20,680 nucleotides of DNA from Eggerthellaceae bacterium (GTDB lineage: Bacteria; Actinomycetota; Coriobacteriia; Coriobacteriales; Eggerthellaceae). The position numbers and the translations under genes are program-made. Shown in pieces: positions 1-7,129 of this stretch (the stretch's first letter is position 1; each line of letters starts with the position of its first letter). The stretch spans positions 1 through 20,680 of the forward strand of contig CAADXT010000054.1 in assembly GCA_900753095.1 (NCBI GenBank), written 5' to 3'. A model generated the notes under the pieces. It did not search any database. It was not told the DNA's origin and saw only the letters and a list, made by a program, of their open reading frames with translations.

Positions 1-200
1 GCCAAAAGCTCAAGCGCGGCCTTCTCGTTCGTCGACCATTCAACGTGGACTCCCTCGGCGCGGCCGGCAGCATGTTCCTTCGCCACCGTTTCGATAACCT
101 CGGAAGAGGGCGTTCCCGGATACCCGGCGCAAACGCGCACGCCCGCCTCAAGGGCGGCATGGGCAAACGCTTCGTTGCCCGTTAAAAACTGTTTCGCCAT
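1..200 (-). CDS. iorA: Indolepyruvate ferredoxin oxidoreductase alpha subunit, N-terminal part (cut by window edge)
   Basis: Only the first 66 residues are visible. They begin MAKQFLTGNEAFAHAALEAG and continue with AGYPGTPSSEVIE, the thiamine-diphosphate-enzyme start typical of IorA, which has a GNEA block and then the YPGTPSSE loop. IorA with IorB oxidatively decarboxylates aryl pyruvates from aromatic amino acids to acyl-CoA, passing electrons to ferredoxin in the cytoplasm of anaerobes. The ATG is preceded by AAAGGAAA about nine bases upstream. purE stops 14 bases upstream on the same strand, so the two are probably co-transcribed although their pathways are unrelated. The C-terminal ferredoxin domain expected of this family lies outside the window, so completeness cannot be judged. 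Identity is fairly secure from the motifs; a related 2-oxoacid oxidoreductase is the only real alternative. Confidence 0.85.
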   Translation of the reverse strand, partial: MAKQFLTGNEAFAHAALEAGVRVCAGYPGTPSSEVIETVAKEHAAGRAEGVHVEWSTNEKAALELL

Positions 201-214
201 GAAGCCTGTTTCCT

Positions 215-688
215 TTAAGCCTCGGCCATATCGGCTTTAAGCTTTTCGATTTTCGCACGAGCCTCATCATTGCCGGTGCCAAGCATCTGAACAGCCAAAA
301 TACCGGCGTTCTTCGCACCGTTGATGGCCACCGTGGCAACCGGCACACCGCTGGGCATCTGAACCATGGAAAGAAGCGAGTCAAGGCCACCCAAATCGCT
401 GGTCTTCATAGGAACGGCGATAACGGGAAGCGGAGTGTAAGCAGCCACCACGCCGCCAAGATGAGCCGCCTTGCCAGCAGCGGCGATGATCACGCGGATG
501 CCGCGGTCTACCGCAGAAGAGGCCCATTCGTGAACCTCGGCGGGCTTGCGATGAGCGCTTGCCACCTTAACCTCGTAGGGAACATCCAGTTCCTCAAGCT
601 GCTTCATGCATGCTTCCATCGTGGGCATGTCGGATTGGGATCCCATGATGATGCCCACTACGGGCTTGTCGCCAAAAATAGAGCTCAT
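215..688 (-). CDS. purE: N5-carboxyaminoimidazole ribonucleotide mutase (PurE)
   Basis: Interconverts N5-CAIR and CAIR in purine synthesis. The 157-residue length is normal for PurE. Visible signatures are GSQSD near residues 16-20, SAHRKP near 44-49, AAAGKAAHLGG near 88-98, and the later block SLLSMVQMPSGVPVATVAI. The loop reads AAHLGG where many class I enzymes have AAHLPG, so this is a variant subtype but all other core motifs are intact. The ATG has AAGGA seven bases upstream. A TACAAT -10 box with an upstream TG lies about 40 bases before the start codon. It is followed after 14 bases by iorA, suggesting a two-gene transcript. No purK is visible here. Confidence 0.95.
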   Translation of the reverse strand: MSSIFGDKPVVGIIMGSQSDMPTMEACMKQLEELDVPYEVKVASAHRKPAEVHEWASSAVDRGIRVIIAAAGKAAHLGGVVAAYTPLPVIAVPMKTSDLGGLDSLLSMVQMPSGVPVATVAINGAKNAGILAVQMLGTGNDEARAKIEKLKADMAEA

Positions 689-725
689 TGCTTGTCCTTA
701 GAGACGGGGTTTTCCTATAGGCGCA

Positions 726-731
726 ATTGTA
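726..731 (-). promoter_or_regulatory. Candidate extended -10 box for purE
   Basis: On the minus strand the sequence reads TGCTACAAT, an extended -10 (TGn plus TACAAT), 37 bases before the purE ATG. No good -35 is visible 17 bases upstream (AAGGCA), which fits an extended -10 promoter. This is motif reading only. Confidence 0.45.
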
Positions 732-845
732 GCACCGCCCTGTTTCTGTGCCTTTTCGGCAGCAAAGCCTTCTGGCCGCGAAACTCGCCATCATCCGCCT
801 GAGATAGAGAGCACTATCGCCAAAAACCAAAAAAGAGAGCCCTCC

Positions 846-998
846 TGGCAAAATAATCGACTTGGGAACGGTTTCTCTATGCCGGGGGACCGTTTTAATG
901 GCTGAAACCTTATTAAAAAGCAACATTTCTATCCAAAATGAGTAAAAACGTTTTCACCTGCCCATTAGCCAGTCGTTCCCAAGTCGATTATTTTGCCA
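846..998. repeat. Perfect 25-bp inverted repeat pair, MITE-like element
   Basis: The left arm at 846-870 (starting TGGCAAAATAATCGACTTGG) is the exact reverse complement of the right arm at 974-998 (ending TCGATTATTTTGCCA). The arms are separated by 103 bases of AT-rich, non-coding sequence. The layout (terminal inverted repeats, short non-coding core, about 153 bp) is that of a miniature inverted-repeat element. A possible flanking direct repeat, AGAGCC, lies at 836-841 and 1004-1009, a few bases outside each arm, but the spacing is not the tight one of a classical target duplication. An alternative is a long-armed transcript structure. Confidence 0.6.
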
Positions 999-1051
999 TC
1001 AGAAGAGCCTTTTGTGGTTCCAGGGAAAAGAGGGGGCAGCCTTGCGCCCAA

Positions 1052-1447
1052 TTACAGCGTGCCAAGACTCAAGAGCATGCGCGCAACGCGCTGCTCCAAC
1101 GCGGCAATAAGCTCCTGGTTCGTATCGAGCATCTTCTGCAAATCGGCAGGAGCGGCATTTTCCACGTGATAGCCCGTGCTAGCAGCGCAGGGCATGGCGA
1201 ACTCGGTGGCCAGGGCGGCAGCGATGTCGTGCGCGGGGATCTCATCGCGATGGCACGGTACGGCAAGCAGGCTCACCGTTGCGGTGCGCCCCGGCTCAGG
1301 GCGTGGGATGGCCTGCGCTGTTGCGCCTAGGTGAGCGAAGCCGGGCGTGCAGGCATATACCACGATGCCACGCGGGGTCACGGTAACCACCGCTTCCAAA
1401 ACGAAAGCGCCCTGCCCTACCGAAACAGTCTCTGTGCAAAATGCCAT
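1052..1447 (-). CDS. LpdD-like (prenylated-flavin chaperone-like) domain protein
   Basis: A 131-residue protein. The order of conserved-looking blocks, GFAHLGATAQAIP near residue 34, then PCHRDEIPAHDIAAALA, then TGYHVENAAPADLQKM, matches the small LpdD-like family. LpdD serves as an accessory protein for UbiD-type decarboxylases, probably by handling prenylated flavin. I recognise this by pattern memory, so the family call is moderate. The ATG at 1447 is chosen over upstream in-frame codons because AAAGG sits about seven bases before it and the 81 residues upstream are low-quality sequence crossing a terminator. No UbiD or UbiX gene is visible nearby, so its partner must lie elsewhere. Confidence 0.65.
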   Translation of the reverse strand: MAFCTETVSVGQGAFVLEAVVTVTPRGIVVYACTPGFAHLGATAQAIPRPEPGRTATVSLLAVPCHRDEIPAHDIAAALATEFAMPCAASTGYHVENAAPADLQKMLDTNQELIAALEQRVARMLLSLGTL

Positions 1448-1546
1448 AGCAGCACCTTTCTCGAAGTTGCGCTCCCGCAACGCCGCCCGCTCGCAGAGAG
1501 CCAGACAGCCCCATCGGGCAGCCGCCCCTCCTCCGAACGCAACAAA

Positions 1547-1573
1547 AAAGCCGAGGGAACGTCCCTCGGCTTT
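1547..1573 (-). terminator. Intrinsic terminator after the HAD phosphatase gene
   Basis: A perfect 12-bp stem (AAAGCCGAGGGA at 1547-1558 with TCCCTCGGCTTT at 1562-1573) closes on a 3-base loop. On the minus strand it is followed by a run of T (complement of 1543-1549). It starts five bases after the phosphatase stop codon, separating that gene from the LpdD-like gene. Confidence 0.85.
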
Positions 1574-1577
1574 CACT

Positions 1578-2276
1578 TTAATGGATAGCGGCGAATTCCA
1601 CTGCGCCAACCAGCTCTTCCGGGCTGGCGATAAGAACGCTGGGCATCTGCTCCAAAAGCACCTCGCGCCCGAAGAACTTGCCCCACGCAACGCCTACGCA
1701 CGGCATATCGGCTGCATGGGCCGCCTGCAAATCGTAGGGGCTGTCGCCCACATACACGCATCTATCAGGGGAAACGCCGAGCTTCTTTGCAGCGGCGAGC
1801 AAAGGCTCCGGATCAGGCTTGTGCGCTGCGCTGTCCTCTGCGCCGTTTACGCAGGCAAACACGTCGAACAGACCATGCGCCTTTAGGCTCTTCGTGGCAA
1901 GGGCAACACGCTTCGACGTCACCACGCCCACCGTGAAGCCCGCGTTCTTCAAAGCAGCGATAGCCTCTGGAACGCCTGGGAACGGCTTCGACTTCTCGTC
2001 CAAATCGCGCTCGTTGAACTCACGGTACACTCGCGTAAGCTCGTCGGCCACCTCGGGAGCGTAGCCGTGATCGGCCGCAAACGTCTGCATCTGCACCACC
2101 AACGGCTGGCCCACCTTGGCAATGAGCTCTGCATCAGGCAACGGCTCGCCCAACACCGTTTTCGTGGCATAGCGCATGCTTTCCAGAATCGGGGCGTACG
2201 TGTCCAACACCGTGCCATCCAAGTCGAACAGCACCACATCGCGCTTAGGGTTCAAAGAAATTACTTCGTTGGCCAT
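1578..2276 (-). CDS. HAD-family hydrolase, phosphoglycolate phosphatase-like
   Basis: A cytoplasmic haloacid-dehalogenase phosphatase of 232 residues. Motif I is DLDGT with the nucleophile at D18 and the acid at D20. Motif II is the Ser of VVTSKR, motif III the Lys of HKPDPEPLL, and motif IV the VGDSPYDLQAA block. The cap region after motif I is helical, as in the Gph/PGP (subfamily IA) group. The substrate cannot be read from sequence; Gph-like or nucleotide/sugar-phosphate phosphatase are both possible. The start at 2276 is chosen because GGAAAG lies 11 bases upstream. An in-frame ATG at 2297 lies only a few bases beyond a terminator T-tract and has no ribosome-binding site. The gene stands alone between two terminators. 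Confidence 0.88.
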   Translation of the reverse strand: MANEVISLNPKRDVVLFDLDGTVLDTYAPILESMRYATKTVLGEPLPDAELIAKVGQPLVVQMQTFAADHGYAPEVADELTRVYREFNERDLDEKSKPFPGVPEAIAALKNAGFTVGVVTSKRVALATKSLKAHGLFDVFACVNGAEDSAAHKPDPEPLLAAAKKLGVSPDRCVYVGDSPYDLQAAHAADMPCVGVAWGKFFGREVLLEQMPSVLIASPEELVGAVEFAAIH

Positions 2277-2595
2277 TTCGGCAGCTTCTTTCCACATCCA
2301 AACATAAAAAATGGTGGCTTAGCCACCACGAAATTCAATAAAGCAGATGGAAGAGTATCACTCGGGGATACGTCCGTAAAGGACGAATGGCGCAAACCCA
2401 GTCAGCAAAGCCCAAAAGCAGGGATTCGCCGGTAAACCAACAAGCAGGATCCTAACGAGCGGCAGGAAGCAATAGGGGCGAGGCATTGGCTTGTACGCCA
2501 TGCCTCGCCCCTTAAGGTTTTACTGTGCCGCCAGAGTGGCGCGCAGCGTCATCGTATCTCATGCAAACTTGCGGTGTTCGCGGGTTTGCCGCAAC
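2277..2595. other. Gene-free, hairpin-rich region between phosphatase and response regulator
   Basis: No coding sequence is supported. On the minus strand it contains in order: a long GC-rich hairpin (GGGGCGAGGCAT at 2477-2488 region pairing with ATGCCTCGCCCC near 2501-2512), a small hairpin CGTCC-GTAAA-GGACG near 2371-2385, and the terminator at 2305-2328. I could not match the stretch to any riboswitch or structured RNA class I know. Confidence 0.5.
2305..2328 (-). terminator. Intrinsic terminator just upstream of the HAD phosphatase start
   Basis: TGGTGGC (2312-2318) pairs with GCCACCA (2322-2328) around a 3-base loop. Six T residues follow on the minus strand (complement of 2306-2311). 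It is only about 30 bases before the phosphatase start codon and about 270 bases after the response-regulator stop. It may therefore end the regulator transcript or act as an attenuator in the phosphatase leader. Confidence 0.75.
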
Positions 2596-3309
2596 CTACA
2601 GGCCAAGAGCCTTCTTCAGGGAAGATACGCGGCGGCGGGAAACGGGAATCTTCTCGTCTACGCCGTCAAGCGTAAGCAGCAGCGTGCCGCCCGACTGCGG
2701 CTCCACTTCCTTAACCAGCGCAAGGTTAACCAGGTAACCGCGATGCACGCGGAAGAACCCGTGACCATCGAGCGTCTTTTCCAGCTGAGCCAAGCTCACA
2801 GTAGAGAAGAAACGGTCGACGCCCGTCTGCAGGTACGCATAGTCGTCACGCGCCATGACATAGCGGATGTCGTCGATGTTGATGAGGATCTTCTTGCCGC
2901 CCTTTTCCACGGGAATGCGCTCGGCCTTCTGAGCCTTCGCGTGAAGCATCACATGCTCGCGCACGCGTGCCAGCGCATGGGAAAGGCGCTCGGTCTCGAC
3001 AGGCTTCACCAAGTAATCGATAGCGTTCACCTTGAACGCATCCAACGCAAACTCGCTGTATGCCGTCACGAACACCACTGCAGGCGGATACTTCAAATGC
3101 TGCAAAGCCTCTGCAAGCTGAATACCAGTAGCCTCGGGCATGTTGATGTCCAAAAACATAACGTCGCAAGGGTACTCTTTGAGCTTCTCGATTGCCTCGC
3201 GGACGCTTGCAGCCTCGGCAACAACCTCAGTTTGGTTGAGCTCGCTCAGCAGAAAGCGCAGCTCGGAACGCGCCGGTGCCTCGTCGTCAACAATAATTGC
3301 CTTCAGCAA
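2596..3309 (-). CDS. LytTR-family response regulator
   Basis: DNA-binding response regulator, 237 residues from the proposed start. The receiver domain spans about residues 1-120, with the acidic pair DDE at the start, phosphoacceptor D54 in FLDINMP, and the TAYSEFALDAF and DYLVKPV blocks. The LytTR domain covers about 130-237 (DIRYVMARDDYAYLQT, then FFRVHRGYLVNL). I place the start at a TTG (3309), giving MLKAIIVDDE, because GAGGAGG lies five bases before it. The ATG at 3330 has no ribosome-binding site and would lie within about ten bases of the probable transcription start. Its partner is the kinase gene ending 91 bases upstream. LytTR regulators control exopolysaccharide, autolysis, bacteriocin or fimbrial genes; the target here is unknown. 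Confidence 0.93.
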   Translation of the reverse strand: MLKAIIVDDEAPARSELRFLLSELNQTEVVAEAASVREAIEKLKEYPCDVMFLDINMPEATGIQLAEALQHLKYPPAVVFVTAYSEFALDAFKVNAIDYLVKPVETERLSHALARVREHVMLHAKAQKAERIPVEKGGKKILINIDDIRYVMARDDYAYLQTGVDRFFSTVSLAQLEKTLDGHGFFRVHRGYLVNLALVKEVEPQSGGTLLLTLDGVDEKIPVSRRRVSSLKKALGL

Positions 3310-3345
3310 CGCAGCCTCCTCGTGTTTCATAGATTAATCATTCGT

Positions 3346-3351
3346 ATTATA
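3346..3351 (-). promoter_or_regulatory. Perfect -10 box (TATAAT) before the response-regulator gene
   Basis: The minus strand reads TATAAT at 3351-3346, in the gap between kinase and regulator genes. The -35 position (CGCGTT at 17 bases) is poor. Transcription would start near 3339, leaving about 30 bases of leader before the TTG start, so the regulator may be transcribed independently of the kinase. Confidence 0.5.
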
Positions 3352-3400
3352 GACCACTTACCGAAAAAACGCGGGTCTATCTGAGAGCCCGGACAAGCCC

Positions 3401-4693
3401 TTACATGCTTGCGCACTCGGGGAGGAAGAGCGTAACCGACGTCCCCTTGCCCAGCTCGCTTTGGATATCCATGTAGGCCTGCTCGCCGTAGTAGCCGCGC
3501 AGGCGATCGTTGATGTTCTTCACAGCGATGCCCAACCCTGTTTCCGACTTGGGCGCCATGATGTTCTTGCGCGCCTCTTCCTTCATGCCGATGCCGTCGT
3601 CGTTCACGTGCAGGTACACATCGCGGCCCTCGAGCGTGCCGGAAATGGAGATGGTGAGCTTGCCTTCGGCGGGCATCGCATGCTTAACCGCGTTTTCCAC
3701 CAGCGGCTGGACCATGAATGCAGGCACCTGCATGGCACGCACCTCGTCATCGATGTCAACCTCAACGGCCAAGCGATCTTCGCCGAAGCGCGCCTGCTCA
3801 AGGGAAAGGTAGCGCACCGTCTGCTCAACCTCGCGCGAAAGGGGGATAAGGTCGGAACTGTTCTCCAACGTTTGACGATAGAACACCGCGAACTCGCGAA
3901 GCATCACACGGGCCTTGTCGGGGTCGGTGCGCACCAGCGAGGCCATGGTGTTGATGATGTTGAACAGGAAATGGGGGTTGATCTGGCTCTGAAGCGCCTT
4001 CAGCTCCATGCTGGTTGCCAGCTTCTTCTGCTCTTCGAGCTGCAGGGCGGCAATCTGCGTGGAAAGCAGCTGACCGAAGCCCTCGGCCACGGAAATCTGC
4101 GTTTCGGTGATGCGGGAGGCCTTGGGGTAGTAGAACTTCAGCGTGCCCTGGATGGCAGAGCCCATCTTCAAGGGAACGATGATGGCCGCCTGGATGGTTT
4201 TGATGGGCGCCGGCAAGCCCACTTCAAGCTGCGAGCGCAGCACACGGGTTTTGCCGTCCTGAACCGTGCGCTTCGTGCCTGCCGTGCGGATGTGCCCGCC
4301 CAGCTCACCGAGCTCTTCCTTGCCAGATCCCGCATAGCCCAGAACGATCTCGCGGTCGGTAACCGCAACCGCACAGGCGGAAGTGGAGGGCAGCAAGATA
4401 TCGCATACCCTCTGGGCGGCTTCCGAGTTGAAGCCTTCCTGCATTGCCTCCAACGTTTCACTGGCCAGGTTCAGCACCGACATAGACTGGTTCGCGCGAA
4501 TGCGATCGGGGTCCAGAATCAGCGCAATGGTGATAAGGAGAAACGCTGTGAACAAGGCACCGGCGATGGTAAGCACCAGGTAATTGCGGTCAGGGCCGAA
4601 CATTGCCCAACCGAGCACGCAGCCGCAAAGGAGCGCCATGCACAGCGAAGCGATTTCAAGGGCAATAGTAACGTTGTGACGAGGGTAGGCCAT
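3401..4693 (-). CDS. LytS-like sensor histidine kinase with GAF domain
   Basis: Membrane sensor kinase of 430 residues. Two hydrophobic helices (about residues 8-31 and 38-60) are followed by a GAF-like region (about 75-215), then the His_kinase block with the phosphorylatable histidine H241 in QINPHFLFN. The HATPase_c domain follows, with the N-box VENAVKHAM, the G1 motif DDGIGM and the G2-like GLGIAVKNINDRL. This layout matches LytS/YehU-type kinases that pair with LytTR regulators, but with only two transmembrane helices rather than the five or six of the 5TM-LytS type. The ligand is therefore probably cytoplasmic or membrane-linked. The ATG at 4693 has AAGGA six bases upstream and gives MAYPRHN; the longer in-frame start at 4735 falls inside a leader hairpin and is rejected. 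Confidence 0.93.
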   Translation of the reverse strand: MAYPRHNVTIALEIASLCMALLCGCVLGWAMFGPDRNYLVLTIAGALFTAFLLITIALILDPDRIRANQSMSVLNLASETLEAMQEGFNSEAAQRVCDILLPSTSACAVAVTDREIVLGYAGSGKEELGELGGHIRTAGTKRTVQDGKTRVLRSQLEVGLPAPIKTIQAAIIVPLKMGSAIQGTLKFYYPKASRITETQISVAEGFGQLLSTQIAALQLEEQKKLATSMELKALQSQINPHFLFNIINTMASLVRTDPDKARVMLREFAVFYRQTLENSSDLIPLSREVEQTVRYLSLEQARFGEDRLAVEVDIDDEVRAMQVPAFMVQPLVENAVKHAMPAEGKLTISISGTLEGRDVYLHVNDDGIGMKEEARKNIMAPKSETGLGIAVKNINDRLRGYYGEQAYMDIQSELGKGTSVTLFLPECASM

Positions 4694-4724
4694 AAGTGTT
4701 CCTTGCAGTATGGGGCCACATGCA

Positions 4725-4747
4725 GCTGCTGCCACGCGCGCAGCAGC
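4725..4747 (-). other. Leader hairpin upstream of the sensor kinase gene
   Basis: GCTGCTGC (4725-4732) and GCAGCAGC (4740-4747) form a perfect 8-bp stem with a 7-base loop, 32 bases before the kinase start. There is no T-tract on either strand, so it is not a terminator. It may be an mRNA leader structure. Confidence 0.4.
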
Positions 4748-4811
4748 GATTCGACCATAGCATATTACCCCGCCAGCGCGGCAAACCGAAACATGGGCAA
4801 AACGCGCGCTT

Positions 4812-5657
4812 CTACAGCGCGGCGATCTCGTTGCCCAGAAGAACTACGGCGCTGATAAGCAGGAAGGCGCCGAAGGCAAAGCGCAGCTGGCGCTCGGGAA
4901 CGCGGCGCACCAGGTTCGCGCCGATAACGGCGCCGGGGATGCTGCCCACCGCCATGGCGATGCCCGCAAGATAGTTGATGTTCCCCAGGAAAGCCTGCTC
5001 GATCACGCCAGGGATAGCCAAGATCATGATGGCAACAAGCGAGGTGCCCGATGCTTTGCGCATCATAACGCCCAGCACCGAGACGAACAGGGGAACCATC
5101 AGGAAGCCGCCGCCTACGCCTACGTAGCCTGATGCCAAGCCGGCAGCCAAGCCGATGGCAATGGCCTTGGGCAGGTTCTTGCGCGTGAGCTTGAATTCCT
5201 CTTCCCCAAAATCCTCTTCCAGAACCGCGGCCTTGACCGCCGCCTTTTCCACATCAACGCCCATGGCCTTGCCCGATGAGGGGTTCTTCGGCATGCGCAC
5301 TGCCTTGCGGAACATCTTGAAAGAGGAATAGCCGATGATGATGGCAGCGGCCAGCATTACCAACCATGCCGGCGAGATGTTGGCCAGGTACACGCCGACG
5401 GGGCTCATGCATGCGCCCGCCAAACCGCAGACGATGCCCAGCTGCGGAATGCACGTCTTGTTCTTGATGTGCGTGACGAAGCCCACCAGCGAGGTAGGGA
5501 TAATCGTGAACAGCGAAGTTGCCGTAGAGGCAAACGCGGAAAGCCCGAAGCCCAAGCGGAAAATGGGAACCATCAAGGTTCCGCCTCCGATTCCCAGCAA
5601 GCCCGACAAGATGCCAACAACTACGCCAACTGCTGCGGTAAGAACAAAGGTTTCCAT
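4812..5657 (-). CDS. TSUP-family transporter (sulfite exporter TauE/SafE family)
   Basis: Integral membrane protein of 281 residues, with about eight hydrophobic segments in two halves. The duplicated family motif is visible as GLLGIGGGTLMVPIF near residues 20-34 and GYVGVGGGFLMVPLF near 182-196. A charged cytoplasmic loop, rich in Lys and Glu, connects the halves around residues 125-165. TSUP members move small organic or sulfur-containing anions (sulfite, sulfoacetate, taurine-related); the substrate here cannot be assigned. The start lies 14 bases after the glycosyltransferase stop, with AGGA about 12 bases before the ATG, so it is probably the second gene of that transcript. Confidence 0.9.
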   Translation of the reverse strand: METFVLTAAVGVVVGILSGLLGIGGGTLMVPIFRLGFGLSAFASTATSLFTIIPTSLVGFVTHIKNKTCIPQLGIVCGLAGACMSPVGVYLANISPAWLVMLAAAIIIGYSSFKMFRKAVRMPKNPSSGKAMGVDVEKAAVKAAVLEEDFGEEEFKLTRKNLPKAIAIGLAAGLASGYVGVGGGFLMVPLFVSVLGVMMRKASGTSLVAIMILAIPGVIEQAFLGNINYLAGIAMAVGSIPGAVIGANLVRRVPERQLRFAFGAFLLISAVVLLGNEIAAL

Positions 5658-5671
5658 GAAGTGCGCGAATC

Positions 5672-7015
5672 CTATTCTTCGTTGATATTGAGCCTTATCT
5701 CGGCCGTTACGCCAGGATCGAGGTTAGCAGCTGCGGGCTCGGCAGAAGCGGGAAGATCGTCAGCGAGCGCAACCGCTCCGTCAGATGCGGCTTCCACCAC
5801 AACCTCTTCGCCCGACTGACGGGCAATGGCCGCCTGAACCAGCGCCTGGCGCAAACCGCCATCAGCCTCCATGCGTGCCATGATATCGCCCCAGGTGTAC
5901 TGGAACTCGAAATACTTCATGCAGTGCGCCTGCGCATATTCGGTTGCCTCGCCAGCGGCAGCCTTAGCGCCTTCGCGATAGCGCTTCTTGTCGGGACGGG
6001 CCAGCGAACGCAAAAACGCCGTGCGTTTGATGCGCTTGGTGATGCCCGGCTCCAAGAACGGGCCCGGATACGGCATCAGCGAGGAAGGCTTGATCTGCAG
6101 AAGGTCGATCTGCGCGCGGCTGAACTCGATCTTGTAGTACTCGTACACCCAGCGGAAGATATCGCGGTAGAAGCGGTGTCCCTCATGCCTATCGCGCGGC
6201 GGGCGGTGCGTAAGCGACCATTGGTTGTCGAACCAGATGTCGGAGCCGTACATGCGCAAGTCGAGCAGGTAGTCCAGATCCTCGCCGCGGGCAATCCATG
6301 GGTCGAAGCTCAAACGGCGATACGTTTCGCGATGCAGCGCCAAGCAGCCGCCGCACACATGGTTGGAACGCGAAAGGCGCGGACCGGCCATGGCTTTGCT
6401 GATCCAGTTGTTGAAGGCGCGGCCCTGCTGCCAAAAATGGTTGTACCAGTGGTTTTGGCTCTTCGAGTAGTACGTGCCCTCGTCGTTGAAGTAGAAGCCG
6501 GACTTGGCAAGAATCGGGATGCCCTTCTTGGTGAGCTTGCCCAAGCCGTACATGGCCTTCTCGAGGAACGCTTCGTCTTCGACGATCTCGTCATCGTCGA
6601 CGAACACCACCGAATCAAACCCGAGCACCTGCGCTACCACCAGGCCCAAGTTGCGCACAGCCGAGTAGCCCGTAAGGCCGATTGCCTCCTGCTGCCCGCC
6701 AAAGCCCAGCTGGTCAAGACGCTGCTGGACGATCTCCGCTTCTGCGCGGCCGATTACCAACGTGTGCATGCGAGGGAACTGGTTCGCAATGCCCTGCACC
6801 TTCCTAGCGGCTTCGTCCTCCAGCCCACCTTCGGCAGCAACAAGGATGATAACCTGGCCCAACCCGCGCACGTACTGCAGCGAGTTCAGGCACCGTCCCA
6901 AGCTGCCTTGCTCATTCAAGGGCGTGGGATGATCGTACTTGTTGGAAGGTGCGGAAGCCCCACGCTTGCGCGTTGGCACCGTATGGAAGGTAGGTATGAT
7001 CACCGCTGGATTCAT
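5672..7015 (-). CDS. Glycosyltransferase, family 2-like (GT-A fold)
   Basis: Cytoplasmic GT-A-type transferase of 447 residues. The start MNPAVIIPTFHTV resembles the first beta strand of family 2 enzymes. The metal and sugar-nucleotide aspartates appear as VVFVDDDEIVED (D140-D142). An acceptor/catalytic acidic pair is seen in RGEDLDYLLDLR (E245, D246), after the GGCLALHR block at about 222-229. The C-terminal third is charged and contains an Ala/Glu-rich tail. Donor and acceptor are unknown; the length and the DDD/ED arrangement suggest a polysaccharide or surface-glycan enzyme. The ATG at 7015 has GAGGGGG five bases upstream; an upstream in-frame ATG at 7087 overlaps the rsgA terminator and is rejected. 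It is followed by the TSUP gene. Confidence 0.85.
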   Translation of the reverse strand: MNPAVIIPTFHTVPTRKRGASAPSNKYDHPTPLNEQGSLGRCLNSLQYVRGLGQVIILVAAEGGLEDEAARKVQGIANQFPRMHTLVIGRAEAEIVQQRLDQLGFGGQQEAIGLTGYSAVRNLGLVVAQVLGFDSVVFVDDDEIVEDEAFLEKAMYGLGKLTKKGIPILAKSGFYFNDEGTYYSKSQNHWYNHFWQQGRAFNNWISKAMAGPRLSRSNHVCGGCLALHRETYRRLSFDPWIARGEDLDYLLDLRMYGSDIWFDNQWSLTHRPPRDRHEGHRFYRDIFRWVYEYYKIEFSRAQIDLLQIKPSSLMPYPGPFLEPGITKRIKRTAFLRSLARPDKKRYREGAKAAAGEATEYAQAHCMKYFEFQYTWGDIMARMEADGGLRQALVQAAIARQSGEEVVVEAASDGAVALADDLPASAEPAAANLDPGVTAEIRLNINEE

Positions 7016-7051
7016 GGTTCCCCCTCTTGCGCCCGCCCCATGCAGGCTCTG

Positions 7052-7081
7052 CGAAAAACAAACATCCCATAACGGGATGTT
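7052..7081 (-). terminator. Intrinsic terminator after rsgA
   Basis: AACATCCC (7061-7068) pairs with GGGATGTT (7074-7081) around a 5-base loop. On the minus strand the stem is followed by TGTTTTTCGC. It lies about 50 bases after the rsgA stop and about 45 bases before the glycosyltransferase start. Confidence 0.8.
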
Positions 7082-7089
7082 GCACAATC

Positions 7090-7095
7090 ATTGTA
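7090..7095 (-). promoter_or_regulatory. Candidate -10 box upstream of the glycosyltransferase gene
   Basis: The minus strand reads TACAAT at 7095-7090, but no good -35 lies 17-18 bases upstream. A start from it would place the terminator hairpin at the 5' end of the glycosyltransferase mRNA, which makes the assignment uncertain. Confidence 0.25.
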
Positions 7096-7129
7096 CCGCA
7101 ATAGGAAAAGCAACCATTCAGGCGGCCGA

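Larger units (their letters stand above)
689..1051. other. Gene-free region between purE and the LpdD-like gene
   Basis: No convincing coding sequence is seen on either strand. The region holds the candidate purE promoter at its left end and the 25-bp inverted repeat element at 846-998. The interior of that element is clearly more AT-rich than the flanking genes. Confidence 0.6.

Noticed and set aside
1448..1690. N-terminal extension of the LpdD-like protein to 1690
   Set aside because: It would cross the phosphatase terminator and overlap the phosphatase gene; the extension has no recognisable content, and the ATG at 1447 has a ribosome-binding site.
2330..2480. Known riboswitch or T-box leader before the phosphatase
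   Set aside because: I compared it by eye to T-box, SAM, cobalamin, c-di-GMP and tetrahydrofolate signatures and found none, so it is left as an unassigned structured stretch.
3461..4855. Long plus-strand open frame opposite the sensor kinase gene
   Set aside because: Its residues follow the third-position bias of the kinase gene on the other strand, it has no recognisable motif, and the kinase reading is certain.
5924..7072. Plus-strand frame opposite the glycosyltransferase
   Set aside because: No ribosome-binding site or domain, and it overlaps a gene with clear DDD and ED motifs.
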